A DNA stretch of 64,000 bases from Shinella zoogloeoides. Lineage in GTDB: Bacteria; Pseudomonadota; Alphaproteobacteria; Rhizobiales; Rhizobiaceae. Each line of letters opens with the position of its first letter. Positions within the stretch are counted from its first letter, which is position 1. The stretch spans positions 62,001 through 126,000 of the forward strand of contig NZ_QNUJ01000008.1 in NCBI RefSeq assembly GCF_003574625.1, written 5' to 3'. Below the pieces are notes generated by a model. The model was not told the DNA's origin. It searched no databases and was given only the letters and a program-made list of their open reading frames with translations. Shown one piece after another: positions 42,629 to 52,252 of this stretch. The position numbers and the translations under genes were made by a program.

Positions 42629-45600
42629 CTACTCGGCCTTGACGACCTGCATGCGGCCGGTCGCCGTGCGGGCGGAGTATTGCGGACGATACATGTCCTC
42701 CACCTGCGCGGCCGGCAGGTCGTAGGTGCCGGGGGTCACGGCGCGCACGACATAGGCGAGCGTCACCTCGCGATTGTCGCCCTCGCTGCGGTTGAAGGCC
42801 GCCACGAAGCGGTCGTAGCGGAACTCCGTATGCGCCGCCTCGGTCTGGCCGAGCCAGTCGAAGTTGGAAAGCTTCGCGCTGTCGACGAGGCTCGGATTGT
42901 CGATCTCGAAGCCGGCGGGCAGGAGGTCGGTGATGATGATGCGCGACGGCCAGCTGTTGTGCTCCGTCACCTTCAGCACCACGACGTAGCGCTCGTTCTG
43001 CGTCGCCTCCGTGATGTTCGCCTCCTCGCCGTCGAGCGTGTAGTACGTACGCTCGATGGCGAAGCCGTCGCCGCCGGCCGGCAGCGGATCGGCGGGGGCC
43101 GCGACGGTGGTCAGCATGGCCGCGACCGGCTCGCCGGTGCGGTTGGCGACGGTCAGCGGATGTTCCAGCAGGGACTTGCCGGTCATCTGCGCGGCATAGC
43201 CGCCGTCGCGCGCCGCGCCATTGATCTCCAGCTTCAGGCCCTTGTCGGCATCGCGCACGGAGCGCGCGGCGAGCAGCATCCAGGTCTGTTCCTGCGTGCT
43301 GGTCCAGCGCTTGTTATCCCACTCCCTGGCGACGAGCTTGGTCAGGTCCGGGATGACGTCGGGAACCGGCCGGCTTTCCGCGGCGAGCGCCAGGATCGCC
43401 GCGCCGTCACGCAGCGACGAGCCGTAGTCGGTGCGCGAGAGGCTGGCATTCATGGCGGTCTCGCGCGACAGGCCGAGCGCGTTGGAGAAGATCGTCATCG
43501 AGCGCTGGGCATCGCCGTAGAGGCCGAGCGCGCCGGCGATCTGGGCGCGGGCGAGCGGCGAGGAGAACTCGGGGAGCTTCGTATCCGCATAGTAGCGCAG
43601 GTCGCTGATCGCGGCCTTGCGGTTGCGGGCGAGCACATAGAGCGCATAGGCGATCTCGTTGCCCTGGGTCGAGACGTTGACGTCGTAGGAGAGGGCGTTC
43701 TGCAGGTTGGAGAGCGCCTGCACCATGGCCTTTTCCGGCACCTCGAACTTCTGCTCGCGGGCGCGGGTCAGGAAGTCGGTGACGAAGGCGTCGAGCCAGA
43801 GGTCGCCATAGCCGGGAGACCAGAGGCCGAAGCTGCCGGAGGAGGACTGGTTGGCGAGGACGCGATAGATGGCGTCCTGCACCCGCTTCTGCGTTTCCGT
43901 GTCCTCCGGCAGGCCGGACTGCCTGGAAAGCTCGCTCAGATAGAGGAGCGGCAGGGCGCGGCTCGTCGTCTGCTCCGTGCAGCCATAGGGATAGCGGTCG
44001 AGCGCCATCAGCAGGGCCGGAATGTCGAAGGCGGCGGCGCGCGAGACGTTGAGGCTCACCGAGGCGCCGGCAAGCTGGCTGTCGGCGAGCAACTGGTCGT
44101 CGATGGTCAGGCTGCCATTCGCGGCGATCTCGATGGGCCGGCGCGTGGTGATGGGCATGGCGGCCGGACGCACCGGCACGTTGAGCACCTGCTCCAGCGA
44201 CATGTCGGCCCCGTTCGTCAGCTTGACGGTGACAAGGCCGTCGCCGGCTTCCCCGCCGATCAGCGGCAGGGTGAGCGCGGTCTTGCCGCCGGGTTCGAGC
44301 TTCAGCACCTCGCCGGCGCCGGTCTGATCGACCATGACCGAGGCGTTGTGCGTGACCTCGACCGTATAGTCGCCGGCCGGCGCATCGGTATTGGCGATGT
44401 CGAGCCGCAGGTCCGCGCGGTCCCCGGGGGCGAGGAACTTCGGCAGGCTTGCCGTCACCACGACCGGATCGCGGATGACGACATCCTTCGACGCGCTGCC
44501 GACGCCTGTCTTCGTCCAGGCGACGGCCATGACGCGGGCGGTGCCGTTGAACTGCGGAATGTCGAAGCTGACCTTGGCATTGCCCTCCGCATCCAGCTTC
44601 ACCGGACCGGCGAAGAAGGCGACGAGCTTTTCCTTCGGCGGGTTGCCCTGGAGCGCCCCTTCGCCGCCGTCGCCGCCGGTGCGCAAGCGCCCCGTCGTGC
44701 CGAGCGAGCCGTCGATCAGGCGGCCGTAGATGTCGCGGATCTCCATGCCGAGGCGACGCTGGCCGAAATACCAGCCGGCCGGATCGGGTGCCTCGTAGCG
44801 GGTGAGGTTGAGGATGCCGACATCGACGGCGGCGACCGTGATATAGGCCTCCTCATTCGCGCCGGCGCCCGCGACCTTCAGCGAAATGTCGAGCGGCTGG
44901 CGCGGCAGGGTCTTTTCCGGCACGTCGAGCGCGATGTCGAGTTTGCGCTCGGCGGGATCGACCTTCAGCCAGGTGATGCCGATGGCGCGCATCGGCATGC
45001 GGCTTTCCTGGTCGGAGCCGGGGCGGAAGAGCGTCGCGGTGACGTAGGAGCCCGAGCCCCATTCCTCGGTGACCGGGATTTCCACCTCGCCGCCTTCGGC
45101 GCCGATGGTGGCGGTCTGGGTGGCGATCAGGCTTTCCGCGCCGATGGTGACGAGGAGCTGGCCGGCATGGCGCGGCGAGACCTTGAGCTTCGCCGTCTCG
45201 CCGACGGCATAGCTTTCCTTGTCGAGCGAGATTTCCAGCGCGTCGGGCGTTTCCGTCGAGCTTGCCGCGACATACCAGCCGGCGTCGAACTCGATGCTGG
45301 TCGCCGGGCCTTCCGGCTCGGGGCTCTCCACTTCGAGGCGGTAGCGGCCCCAGGTGACGGGAACCGAGATGCGGCCGCCGTCGGCGGCGACGTCCAGCGT
45401 GCCGTTGGCGATCTGCGTCGTCGAGAGCACCGGCTCGTAGCGCCAGGAGCTGCCGTCGCGATACCATTGATAGTTCCGCTCGACGGAGAGCAGCTTCCAG
45501 GGCAGGCCCTGCATCGCCGCCTTCGCGCCGTCCGGATCGACGGCGACGACGTGGAAGTTGGCGACGCTGTTCTCCGAAAGCTCGCCGCCAAATTCCGGCT

Positions 45601-48085
45601 TCACGCCGATCATCGGGCCGGATGCCTTGACGGGCAGCGTCAGGTTGCGTTCGACGGCGCGGCCGCCCGCTTCCTTCATGCGCAGCGTCACGCGCGCTTC
45701 GAGGCGCTGCGTGGTAGAGGGAAGGTCGGAAACGGTGAGGTCGAAGGTCGTCTTGCCCTCGTCGTCGAGCACGTCGAGGCCGTCGAGCGGGACGCGGTTT
45801 TCCTCAAGCGCCTCCTCGTCGGCAAGGCCGAAGACATAGTTCGGATAGGCGGCATCCTGGCGCGTCGGCTTCAGGGCGACGTCGCCCTCGATCTCGAGCC
45901 CGGCGCCCGGCGCGCCGTAGAGATAGCGGCCCTCGACCGTGATGGGCGCCGGCGTCTCGGCATCGACGAACTTGGCGTCGGTCTTCATGTCGAATTCGAT
46001 GCGGTCCGGCACGAAGTCGTCGACGAGGAACTGCTTCTCGGCGATCGCCATGCCCTTCGGGTCGGTATAGACCTGCATGGTCCAGGTGCCGCGCATGCTG
46101 TTTTCCATAAGCGGCAGGTCGACGGCATAGCCGCCGAGCGTCGCGCCGTCGGCCACCATGCGGCGGTCCTCGACGCCGTCCGGGCGGCTGAAGACGAAGG
46201 TGAGCGGCAGCTTCTCGACGGCGTTCGATTCGATATCGCGGGCGAGCGCTGCGACATGCACCGTCTCGCCGGCGCGGTAGATGCCGCGTTCCGTCCAGGT
46301 GAGCACGTCGATGGCGCCCGGCGCCGGGCGGCCGGTGACGCCGCGGTCGGAAAGGTCGAAGCCGGCGCGCGTCATGTCGAGGAAGACGAAGTCGCCTTCG
46401 CCTTTCTTCGCGAGGATCACGGCGGGCGTGTTGGCGGCGGTGCCGCGGATGAGGCCGGCGGTGAAGCTGGCGCGGCCGTCGGCATCGGTCGTCGCGGTGC
46501 CGAGCACCTCGTTGTTCTTGGCGATCAGCTGCAGCTCGACGCCTTCCAGCGGGCCGGCGCTGTCGAGCGAGCGGGCGAAGACGTTGAGGCCGTCCGTGCC
46601 GGCATAGGTGGTGAGGCCAACATCCGAGACGACGAACCATTGCGTCGCCTTCGAATCCCACTCGTTGCTGCGGCCGTTCGTCGCCGCGGCGGTCAGCACG
46701 TAGACGCCGGGCTTGCGCTCGGGCAGCGCCTCGTCGACCGGGAAGCTGGTGACGACGTCCTTGTTGAGTTCCGGCGAGATGTCGATCTTGCCCTGCCAGA
46801 CGAGTTCGCCGTTGTCGTTCTCGATGCGGCTCGCCGAATAGCCGTCGAGCTGGGTGAGGAAGCGGCTGTCGGCCAGCAGCCCGGCGATGGCGCGGTCGCC
46901 GACGCGGTAGAGCTTCAGGTCGGCGCTGTCGGTGTTGACCGAGACGATGGGAATGCCGCGGCGGACGCTGTCGGGCAGTACGAAGCCGTCGCCGGTGAAG
47001 CGCACCATGGCGGTGCGGTCCTGCACGTAGATGTCGAGATCGACGGCAGCCGCGAGCGGCTCGTCGACGGAGGAGGGCAGGCCGGGACGGAAGGCGATCT
47101 TGTAGCGCTGGCCGTGTTTCAGACCCTCCACGCAGATCTGCCGGTCCTTGGCTTCCACGGCCTTGGGCGCAGCGCCGTCGAGCGTGACGAAGGAGGCGTA
47201 GTCGGCGCCGGACTTCACCAGCGGCTCGGAGAATTCCACGCAGGCCCGCGGGCTGGCGCTGTCGGAATCGATCGTGTGGCTCACCATGCGGAAGCCCTGC
47301 CGGGTCCGCAGGTTCAGATAGGCCGAGCGGACGGCGACGTCTTCCTGCTGCTCGAGGCTCGCCTTGTAGGCATTGATGCCGGCGCGGTAGCTGCCGGAAA
47401 CGTCGAGCGTGTCGCCGAGCACGGCAAGCGCCCGGGCGCGCGTCTCGGTCGTGCGCGAAAGCTGGTAGGCGTTGATCGCCGCAAGCGCGCCCTGGCCGGC
47501 GAGATAGCTGTTGTTGGTCGCCCGGCCCATGGATTCGGCCGTCTCGATCCAGAGATAATAGTCGTCCGGAGCCAGCGACAGCGCGCCGCGGAAGGCGGCG
47601 AGCGCCTGGTCGAAACGGTCCGATGCGGTCTCGATGCGGCCGAGCGAGGCGAGGCTTTCCGCCCCCTGGCCGACCTGGTCCGCCGGCAGGGCGAGATTGT
47701 CGCGGAAGGCGCGGGCATCGTTCAGCATGTATTCGCTGATGAAGGAGAGCGCGGGCGCGGCGCCGATATCGGCGGCATTGTCGGCCTTGACGATCTTGCC
47801 GGCGATGGCGCCCTGGAAATGGTTGATCTGGTTGAAGTCGCTCTTCAGGAAGCACCACTTCACCTTGGGATTATAGGTGAAGGCGCGGCATGACATGTCG
47901 TCGATGCAGTCGGTCTTGCACTGGTCGAGCGTCACGTCCTGCACGGTGCGCAGGTCGAAGCCGAAATAGTCGCTGTTCTCGGTGGTGACGATGGTGCGGG
48001 TTTCTTCCGCATGGGCGGCCAGCGGTGGCGAGGCGACGGCCGAAAGAACAAGAGCCGTGAAACCGAAGAATGCGCGCATAGACAT
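42629..48085 (-). CDS. Bacterial alpha-2-macroglobulin with N-terminal PAN domain
   Basis: A 1818-residue periplasmic protease-trapping protein. Signal peptide 1-26, then a PAN/apple-like cysteine domain (LDQCKTDCIDDMSCRAFTYN), tandem MG domains with MG2 (YRAGETVHVAALARD), and the thioester loop with C1369 in YGCTEQTTSRALPL. The CxEQ motif is intact, so a covalent thioester trap is expected. Unlike most bacterial homologues no lipobox is obvious, and the PAN domain is characteristic of alphaproteobacterial forms. The start at 48085 is chosen for an AGGAGG five bases upstream. The pbpC gene follows. A CtrA-type box lies 182 bp upstream. Confidence 0.94.
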   Translation of the reverse strand: MSMRAFFGFTALVLSAVASPPLAAHAEETRTIVTTENSDYFGFDLRTVQDVTLDQCKTDCIDDMSCRAFTYNPKVKWCFLKSDFNQINHFQGAIAGKIVKADNAADIGAAPALSFISEYMLNDARAFRDNLALPADQVGQGAESLASLGRIETASDRFDQALAAFRGALSLAPDDYYLWIETAESMGRATNNSYLAGQGALAAINAYQLSRTTETRARALAVLGDTLDVSGSYRAGINAYKASLEQQEDVAVRSAYLNLRTRQGFRMVSHTIDSDSASPRACVEFSEPLVKSGADYASFVTLDGAAPKAVEAKDRQICVEGLKHGQRYKIAFRPGLPSSVDEPLAAAVDLDIYVQDRTAMVRFTGDGFVLPDSVRRGIPIVSVNTDSADLKLYRVGDRAIAGLLADSRFLTQLDGYSASRIENDNGELVWQGKIDISPELNKDVVTSFPVDEALPERKPGVYVLTAAATNGRSNEWDSKATQWFVVSDVGLTTYAGTDGLNVFARSLDSAGPLEGVELQLIAKNNEVLGTATTDADGRASFTAGLIRGTAANTPAVILAKKGEGDFVFLDMTRAGFDLSDRGVTGRPAPGAIDVLTWTERGIYRAGETVHVAALARDIESNAVEKLPLTFVFSRPDGVEDRRMVADGATLGGYAVDLPLMENSMRGTWTMQVYTDPKGMAIAEKQFLVDDFVPDRIEFDMKTDAKFVDAETPAPITVEGRYLYGAPGAGLEIEGDVALKPTRQDAAYPNYVFGLADEEALEENRVPLDGLDVLDDEGKTTFDLTVSDLPSTTQRLEARVTLRMKEAGGRAVERNLTLPVKASGPMIGVKPEFGGELSENSVANFHVVAVDPDGAKAAMQGLPWKLLSVERNYQWYRDGSSWRYEPVLSTTQIANGTLDVAADGGRISVPVTWGRYRLEVESPEPEGPATSIEFDAGWYVAASSTETPDALEISLDKESYAVGETAKLKVSPRHAGQLLVTIGAESLIATQTATIGAEGGEVEIPVTEEWGSGSYVTATLFRPGSDQESRMPMRAIGITWLKVDPAERKLDIALDVPEKTLPRQPLDISLKVAGAGANEEAYITVAAVDVGILNLTRYEAPDPAGWYFGQRRLGMEIRDIYGRLIDGSLGTTGRLRTGGDGGEGALQGNPPKEKLVAFFAGPVKLDAEGNAKVSFDIPQFNGTARVMAVAWTKTGVGSASKDVVIRDPVVVTASLPKFLAPGDRADLRLDIANTDAPAGDYTVEVTHNASVMVDQTGAGEVLKLEPGGKTALTLPLIGGEAGDGLVTVKLTNGADMSLEQVLNVPVRPAAMPITTRRPIEIAANGSLTIDDQLLADSQLAGASVSLNVSRAAAFDIPALLMALDRYPYGCTEQTTSRALPLLYLSELSRQSGLPEDTETQKRVQDAIYRVLANQSSSGSFGLWSPGYGDLWLDAFVTDFLTRAREQKFEVPEKAMVQALSNLQNALSYDVNVSTQGNEIAYALYVLARNRKAAISDLRYYADTKLPEFSSPLARAQIAGALGLYGDAQRSMTIFSNALGLSRETAMNASLSRTDYGSSLRDGAAILALAAESRPVPDVIPDLTKLVAREWDNKRWTSTQEQTWMLLAARSVRDADKGLKLEINGAARDGGYAAQMTGKSLLEHPLTVANRTGEPVAAMLTTVAAPADPLPAGGDGFAIERTYYTLDGEEANITEATQNERYVVVLKVTEHNSWPSRIIITDLLPAGFEIDNPSLVDSAKLSNFDWLGQTEAAHTEFRYDRFVAAFNRSEGDNREVTLAYVVRAVTPGTYDLPAAQVEDMYRPQYSARTATGRMQVVKAE

Positions 48086-48266
48086 CAAGTCCTCCTACCG
48101 CTGCCGTCTCGTTGCCGCCACTCTTCAGACCCCGTCCCGGCTTGTCAATCGAAAGACCGGGCGTTTCGACGGGGCATGGAAGAGGTGACGCAGGAAATCA
48201 GGGGGAAGACGTTTGAGATCCGCCGTTCAATCGCCGGAAATGCGAAATTTTTCGATCCCTGCCGCG

Positions 48267-48281
48267 TTAACCTTTTGTTAA
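48267..48281. promoter_or_regulatory. CtrA-type box TTAA-N7-TTAA
   Basis: TTAACCTTTTGTTAA exactly fits the alphaproteobacterial CtrA consensus TTAA-N7-TTAA. Positioned 182 bp upstream of the macroglobulin start and 55 bp before the Pho box on the other side. Confidence 0.6.
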
Positions 48282-48321
48282 CCATATGGACGCAGACTGC
48301 AAAACATCGACGGGCGCTCTT

Positions 48322-48355
48322 CTGTCATATCGCTGTAACAGCGGGCGGCTAGAAC
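48322..48355 (+). promoter_or_regulatory. PhoB box and -10 element
   Basis: CTGTCAT (48322-48328) and CTGTAAC (48333-48339) are 7-bp repeats with a 4-bp spacer, as in Pho boxes. TAGAAC at 48350-48355 lies about ten bases after the box, the spacing of PhoB-activated promoters. Predicted start near 48362. Confidence 0.65.
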
Positions 48356-48361
48356 CTCGTC

Positions 48362-48476
48362 AGACACGAAAGTCGTGTTTCGCAAACGCGGTGACCACGG
48401 ATGTACTGGCACCTGCGCGAAACACTTCCCCGGTCAGGCCGGGATGAGGAAGCGGGGGTTCAACCCTCGCTTTTTT
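48362..48476 (+). ncRNA. Candidate phosphate-regulated small RNA
   Basis: About 115 nt between the Pho-type promoter and a strong intrinsic terminator. No open frame with a ribosome site lies inside. Predicted structure: 5' hairpin ACACGA/TCGTGT (48364-48378), a middle hairpin CCCGG/CCGGG (48429-48443) extended by CTTCC/GGAAG, and the terminator stem. The middle is single-stranded and could carry a seed. It might belong to one of the known alphaproteobacterial sRNA families, but I cannot assign it. The remaining 155 bases to the next gene hold only a GC-rich hairpin. Confidence 0.55.
48452..48476 (+). terminator. Intrinsic terminator of the candidate sRNA
   Basis: GCGGGGG (48452-48458) pairs with CCCTCGC (48464-48470), one G-U, loop TTCAA, followed by six T (48471-48476). 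Confidence 0.85.
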
Positions 48477-48631
48477 CATTTGTGCGGCCGGGTTCGGCTC
48501 CCCCTTGTTGCGCAGGTTCGGGTGAAGGCGTGTTTCCGCGCCGGGCGGGAATTGCTCCGGCCCGCCGATTGCCTTACCCATGAGGCCGCAGGGCGGCCGC
48601 CTTGCGGCTCCTGCCTCTCCCGGACGGTTTC

Positions 48632-49576
48632 ATGTCGGACGTCGCCTTCAATGTCCTGCCCATCTTCGCGCTGATCCTGATCGGCTGGCTGCTGGTCCGC
48701 ACCGGCTATCTCAGGGAGGAGCTGGGCGAGGGGCTCGGCGAGTTCGTCTTCCGCGTCGCGGTGCCGGTGCTGCTCTTCCGCACCATCGCGGAGGCGAATT
48801 TCTCCGGCGAATCGCCGCTGCGCATCTGGGTCGCCTATTTCGCCGGCGTCGCCTTCACCTGGACCGTCGCCCATCTCGCGGCGACGCTCGGTTTCGGGCG
48901 CGACCGGCGCATCGGCGTGCTCGCCGGGGTCTCCTCCGCCTTCGCCAACACCATCTTCATCGGCCTGCCGCTCGTCTCGCGCATCGTCGGCAACGACGGC
49001 GTGGTGGCGCTCTCCGTCCTCATCTCCGTGCATCTGCCGGTCATGATGATCGCCGGCACGGTGCTGATGGAGCGGGCCGAGCGCAAGGAGCACACGCGCG
49101 AACCGCAGAGTTTTGCGGCGCTGCTGCTCGGCATCGGCCGGAGCCTCGTGCGCAATCCGCTGGTGATCGGCCTTGTCGCCGGCGCGCTGTTCCATACCGG
49201 CGGCGTTCCGCTCTCCGGCCCGGTGAAGGTGGTGATCGACCAGCTCGCGGCCCTTGCCGCGCCTGCCGCGCTCGTCTCCATCGGCATGGCGCTCAACAAG
49301 TACAAGGTCGGCGGCAATGCCGGCATCGCGCTCGCCATGACCGGCCTCAAGCTCCTCGTCCTGCCGGGCTCCGTCTATGTCGCCTGCCGGCTGCTCGGCC
49401 TTTCGCCGGAATGGACGGCGGCGATGGTGCTGACCTCTTCCGTGCCGACGGGCGTCAACGCCTGGCTGCTCGCCAACCATTTCGGCGTCGGCCACGCGCT
49501 CGCCTCCTCGACCATCACCATGACGACGGCGTTCGGCGTCTTCACCGTTTCCTTCTGGGCCTGGCTGCTCGGCTGA
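48632..49576 (+). CDS. AEC family transporter (auxin efflux carrier-like)
   Basis: A 314-residue membrane protein with about ten helices, of the AEC (PF03547) family that exports auxin-like or other organic acids. N-terminal FNVLPIFALILIGWLLVRTGY and the central SSAFANTIFIGLPLV are family typical; the C-terminal SSTITMTTAFGVFTVSFW closes it. Substrate unknown; malate or malonate are possible for bacterial members. The ATG at 48632 (MSDVAFNVL) has a short leader; an in-frame start ten codons upstream adds a non-conserved tail. Confidence 0.88.
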   Translation: MSDVAFNVLPIFALILIGWLLVRTGYLREELGEGLGEFVFRVAVPVLLFRTIAEANFSGESPLRIWVAYFAGVAFTWTVAHLAATLGFGRDRRIGVLAGVSSAFANTIFIGLPLVSRIVGNDGVVALSVLISVHLPVMMIAGTVLMERAERKEHTREPQSFAALLLGIGRSLVRNPLVIGLVAGALFHTGGVPLSGPVKVVIDQLAALAAPAALVSIGMALNKYKVGGNAGIALAMTGLKLLVLPGSVYVACRLLGLSPEWTAAMVLTSSVPTGVNAWLLANHFGVGHALASSTITMTTAFGVFTVSFWAWLLG

Positions 49577-49598
49577 GATTCCCCTTCGCCGGCAACAA

Positions 49599-49624
49599 AA
49601 AACCCGGCGCGAAGGCCGGGTTTT
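49599..49624. terminator. Bidirectional intrinsic terminator
   Basis: AAAACCCGGC (49599-49608) pairs with GCCGGGTTTT (49615-49624), 6-nt loop. A/T runs on both sides fit termination of both the AEC gene and the convergent cytochrome c gene. Confidence 0.85.
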
Positions 49625-49648
49625 CCAAATCCGTGGCTGGCGCTCTTT

Positions 49649-50395
49649 TTACTGAGCGGCCGGCTGTTCCGTCGTGGTGCCCTGCGTCGCGCCGCCTTCG
49701 GCCGGAGCTGCGCCCTCGGTCGTGGTTGCCGCGCCGCCTTCGGCCGGGGTCGCTGCGCCGTCCTGCGTTGCCGCAGCGCCGCCTTCGGTGGCCGCGCCGC
49801 CCTCAGCGGGGGCTGCGCCTTCCGTCGCGGCCGCGCCTTCGCTAGAAGCGGTCGGCAGCGGCGCCGGATTGTCGGAGAGCGTGCGCAGATAGGCGATCAG
49901 GTTGGCGCGCTCGTCGTCCTTCTTGAGGCCGGCGAAGCCCATGGCGGTGCCCGGAACGTGCTTCTTCGGCGCTTCGAGGAAGAAGTTCAGGTGGTCGAAG
50001 TCCCAGACGACCTTGTGGCCTTCGGAGAAGGTGGTCATGCCTGCGGAATAGCTGAAGCCCTCATGCGAGGCGATCGGGCGGTTGACGACGTCCCAGAGGT
50101 TGGGGCCGACCTTGTTCGGTCCGCCCTTCTCCCCGGTGTGACAGCTCGCGCACTTCTTGAAGACGGTTTCGCCTGCGCCCGCGTCGGCGCTGGCGAGCAG
50201 GGTCGCGATCGGAACGGCCTTCGCGGCTTCCTCGCCGCCCGCTGCCTCGCCGCCCGTTTCCTCGGCCACGATCGCGAAGCCTTCCTTCTCGGGAGCGCCC
50301 GAATGGAAAATGCCTTCAGAAGCGATCGACACGGACATCAGTACGAAGACGGTGCCCAGAAGGGCACCCACGCCCATGTTCACATAAGAGTTCAT
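49649..50395 (-). CDS. cycM: Membrane-anchored cytochrome c (CycM-type, c552)
   Basis: A 248-residue c-type cytochrome with a single N-terminal anchor ([17 protein letters not shown]) and haem motif CASCH at residues 82-86. Distal methionine candidate in [12 protein letters not shown]. Transfers electrons between the bc1 complex and the aa3 oxidase in rhizobia (CycM). The C-terminal 60-70 residues are a low-complexity Ala/Glu/Gly/Thr tract (blocks like [15 protein letters not shown]) that is not part of the haem domain and probably a flexible linker or surface tail. Divergent from kdsB. Confidence 0.9.
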   Translation of the reverse strand: MNSYVNMGVGALLGTVFVLMSVSIASEGIFHSGAPEKEGFAIVAEETGGEAAGGEEAAKAVPIATLLASADAGAGETVFKKCASCHTGEKGGPNKVGPNLWDVVNRPIASHEGFSYSAGMTTFSEGHKVVWDFDHLNFFLEAPKKHVPGTAMGFAGLKKDDERANLIAYLRTLSDNPAPLPTASSEGAAATEGAAPAEGGAATEGGAAATQDGAATPAEGGAATTTEGAAPAEGGATQGTTTEQPAAQ

Positions 50396-50547
50396 CCAAA
50401 CGCTCCCCTAGCAACCGGCGGACCTGACACCGGCCAGTCTTGAAATCGCGCGGAACCTATGTCTTTTGCTGCTTCGTTGCAACAGTGATTGTAGCCCCCG
50501 CACTGAGACTTATTGACACTTTTCCAGGGGGTTTTGAAGGGCCTGAG

Positions 50548-51303
50548 ATGAATCGCGCCAATTTTGACAAGAGCCTCGTCCTCATTCCTGCGCGCATGGC
50601 CTCGACCCGGCTTCCCGGCAAGCCGCTCGCCGACATTGCGGGCTTGCCGATGATCGTGCAGGTTGCGCGCCGGGCTGCCGCCGCCGATGTCGGCCGTGTC
50701 GTCGTCGCCGTCGATCACCAGGACATCTTCGACGCCGTCGTCGCGGCGGGCTTTGCCGCGGTGATGACCCGTGTCGACCACCAGTCCGGCTCCGACCGCA
50801 TCCACGAGGCGTTGACCAAGAGCGACCCGGAAGGCCGCGCCGAGTTCGTCATCAACGTCCAGGGCGACCTGCCGACCATCGATCCGGAAACCATCCGCGC
50901 CGCCCTGCGCCCGCTGGAGAACGCCGCGACCGATATCGCGACGCTGACGACCGAGATCCGCGACGAGCACGAGAAGACCAACCCCAACGTGGTCAAGATC
51001 GTCGGCTCGCCTGTCGGCGAACGCCGCCTGCGGGCCCTCTATTTCACACGCGCGACCGCGCCTTACGGCAACGGCCCGCTCTACCACCACATCGGCCTTT
51101 ATGCCTATCGCCGCAAGGCGCTGGAGACCTTCGTGACGCTGCCGCCCTCGACGCTGGAAAGGCGGGAATCGCTGGAGCAGCTTCGGGCGCTGGAGGCGGG
51201 CATGCGCATCGATGCGGAGATCGTTGACACCGTTCCGCTCGGTGTCGATACTCCCGCCGACCTCGAAAAGGCCCGCGCGATGCTCGCCGCCCATCCCATC
51301 TGA
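50548..51303 (+). CDS. kdsB: 3-Deoxy-manno-octulosonate cytidylyltransferase
   Basis: Activates KDO to CMP-KDO for lipopolysaccharide core synthesis. 251 residues. The N-terminal [20 protein letters not shown] is the CMP-KDO synthetase signature and [13 protein letters not shown] carries the conserved nucleotide-binding aspartate. The start at 50548 (MNRANFDKS) gives the normal length; the frame is also open upstream but extends across the cycM promoter region. It is followed by pheA after 14 bases. Confidence 0.94.
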   Translation: MNRANFDKSLVLIPARMASTRLPGKPLADIAGLPMIVQVARRAAAADVGRVVVAVDHQDIFDAVVAAGFAAVMTRVDHQSGSDRIHEALTKSDPEGRAEFVINVQGDLPTIDPETIRAALRPLENAATDIATLTTEIRDEHEKTNPNVVKIVGSPVGERRLRALYFTRATAPYGNGPLYHHIGLYAYRRKALETFVTLPPSTLERRESLEQLRALEAGMRIDAEIVDTVPLGVDTPADLEKARAMLAAHPI

Positions 51304-51317
51304 TACGGATACCTGCC

Positions 51318-52169
51318 ATGATCACGAAGACCAACAAGATCGCCTTCCAGGGCGAGTTCGGCGCGAATTCCGACATGGCGAGCCGCGACATGTTCCCGAA
51401 CATGGAGCCGCTGCCCTGCCAGACCTTCGAGGATGCCTTCCTTGCCGTCGAGAACGGCGATGCCGATCTCGGCATGATCCCGATCGAGAACACGATTGCC
51501 GGCCGCGTCGCCGACATCCACCATCTCCTGCCGGAATCGCGCCTGCACATCGTCGGCGAATATTTCATGCCGATCCGCTTCCAGCTCATGGTGCTGCCGG
51601 GCGTGACGAAGGACGAGGTCCGCACGGTCCACAGCCATATCCACGCGCTCGGCCAGTGCCGCAAGATCGTCCGCCTCAACGGCTGGAAGCCGGTGATCGC
51701 GGGCGACACGGCGGGCGCGGCCAAGCTCGTCTCTGAGACCGGCGACCGCACCATGGCGGCGCTCGCCCCGCGCCTTGCCGCCGATCTCTACGGCCTGTCG
51801 ATCATCGCCGAGAATGTCGAGGATACGGAAAGCAACGTCACCCGCTTCGTCGTGCTCTCGCGCGATCCTGTGCCGGTCGTGCGCGACGGCGACGAGACCA
51901 TCGTCACCACCTTCGTCTTCAACGTGCGCAACATCCCCGCCGCGCTCTACAAGGCGATGGGCGGCTTCGCCACCAACGGCATCAACATGACGAAGCTGGA
52001 AAGCTACCAGATCGGCGGCAAGTTCTACGCCACGCAGTTCTATGCCGATATCGAGGGCCATCCGGACGACCTGCCGGTGCGGCGCGCGCTGGAGGAGCTG
52101 CGCTTCTTCTCGGAAAAGGTCCGCATCCTCGGCACCTATCGCGCGCATCCGATGCGCAGCGCGTTCTGA
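51318..52169 (+). CDS. pheA: Prephenate dehydratase
   Basis: Converts prephenate to phenylpyruvate in phenylalanine synthesis. 283 residues, monofunctional: no mutase domain. N-terminal IAFQGEFGANSDMASRDMFP and GDADLGMIPIENTIAGRVAD form the substrate site; the TRF motif is in NVTRFVVLSRD; the C-terminal ACT domain contains the feedback site (MTKLESYQIGGKFYATQFY). Free prephenate would come from a chorismate mutase such as the one at 6464. It probably forms an operon with kdsB. Confidence 0.94.
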   Translation: MITKTNKIAFQGEFGANSDMASRDMFPNMEPLPCQTFEDAFLAVENGDADLGMIPIENTIAGRVADIHHLLPESRLHIVGEYFMPIRFQLMVLPGVTKDEVRTVHSHIHALGQCRKIVRLNGWKPVIAGDTAGAAKLVSETGDRTMAALAPRLAADLYGLSIIAENVEDTESNVTRFVVLSRDPVPVVRDGDETIVTTFVFNVRNIPAALYKAMGGFATNGINMTKLESYQIGGKFYATQFYADIEGHPDDLPVRRALEELRFFSEKVRILGTYRAHPMRSAF

Positions 52170-52252
52170 GCGATCCGCCGGGAACTTGACGATCGTCAGG
52201 CGGCGCGGAACCGCGCCGCCGCGCGGGCATTTTTCATGGAAAGGAGATGCCC

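Noticed and set aside
42680-47893. Very long (1737-codon) open frame on the plus strand opposite the macroglobulin gene
   Set aside because: It is a reverse-strand shadow caused by high GC codon bias; it has no ribosome site, has extreme Arg/Gly/Asp composition and matches no family, whereas the minus strand reads a complete macroglobulin.
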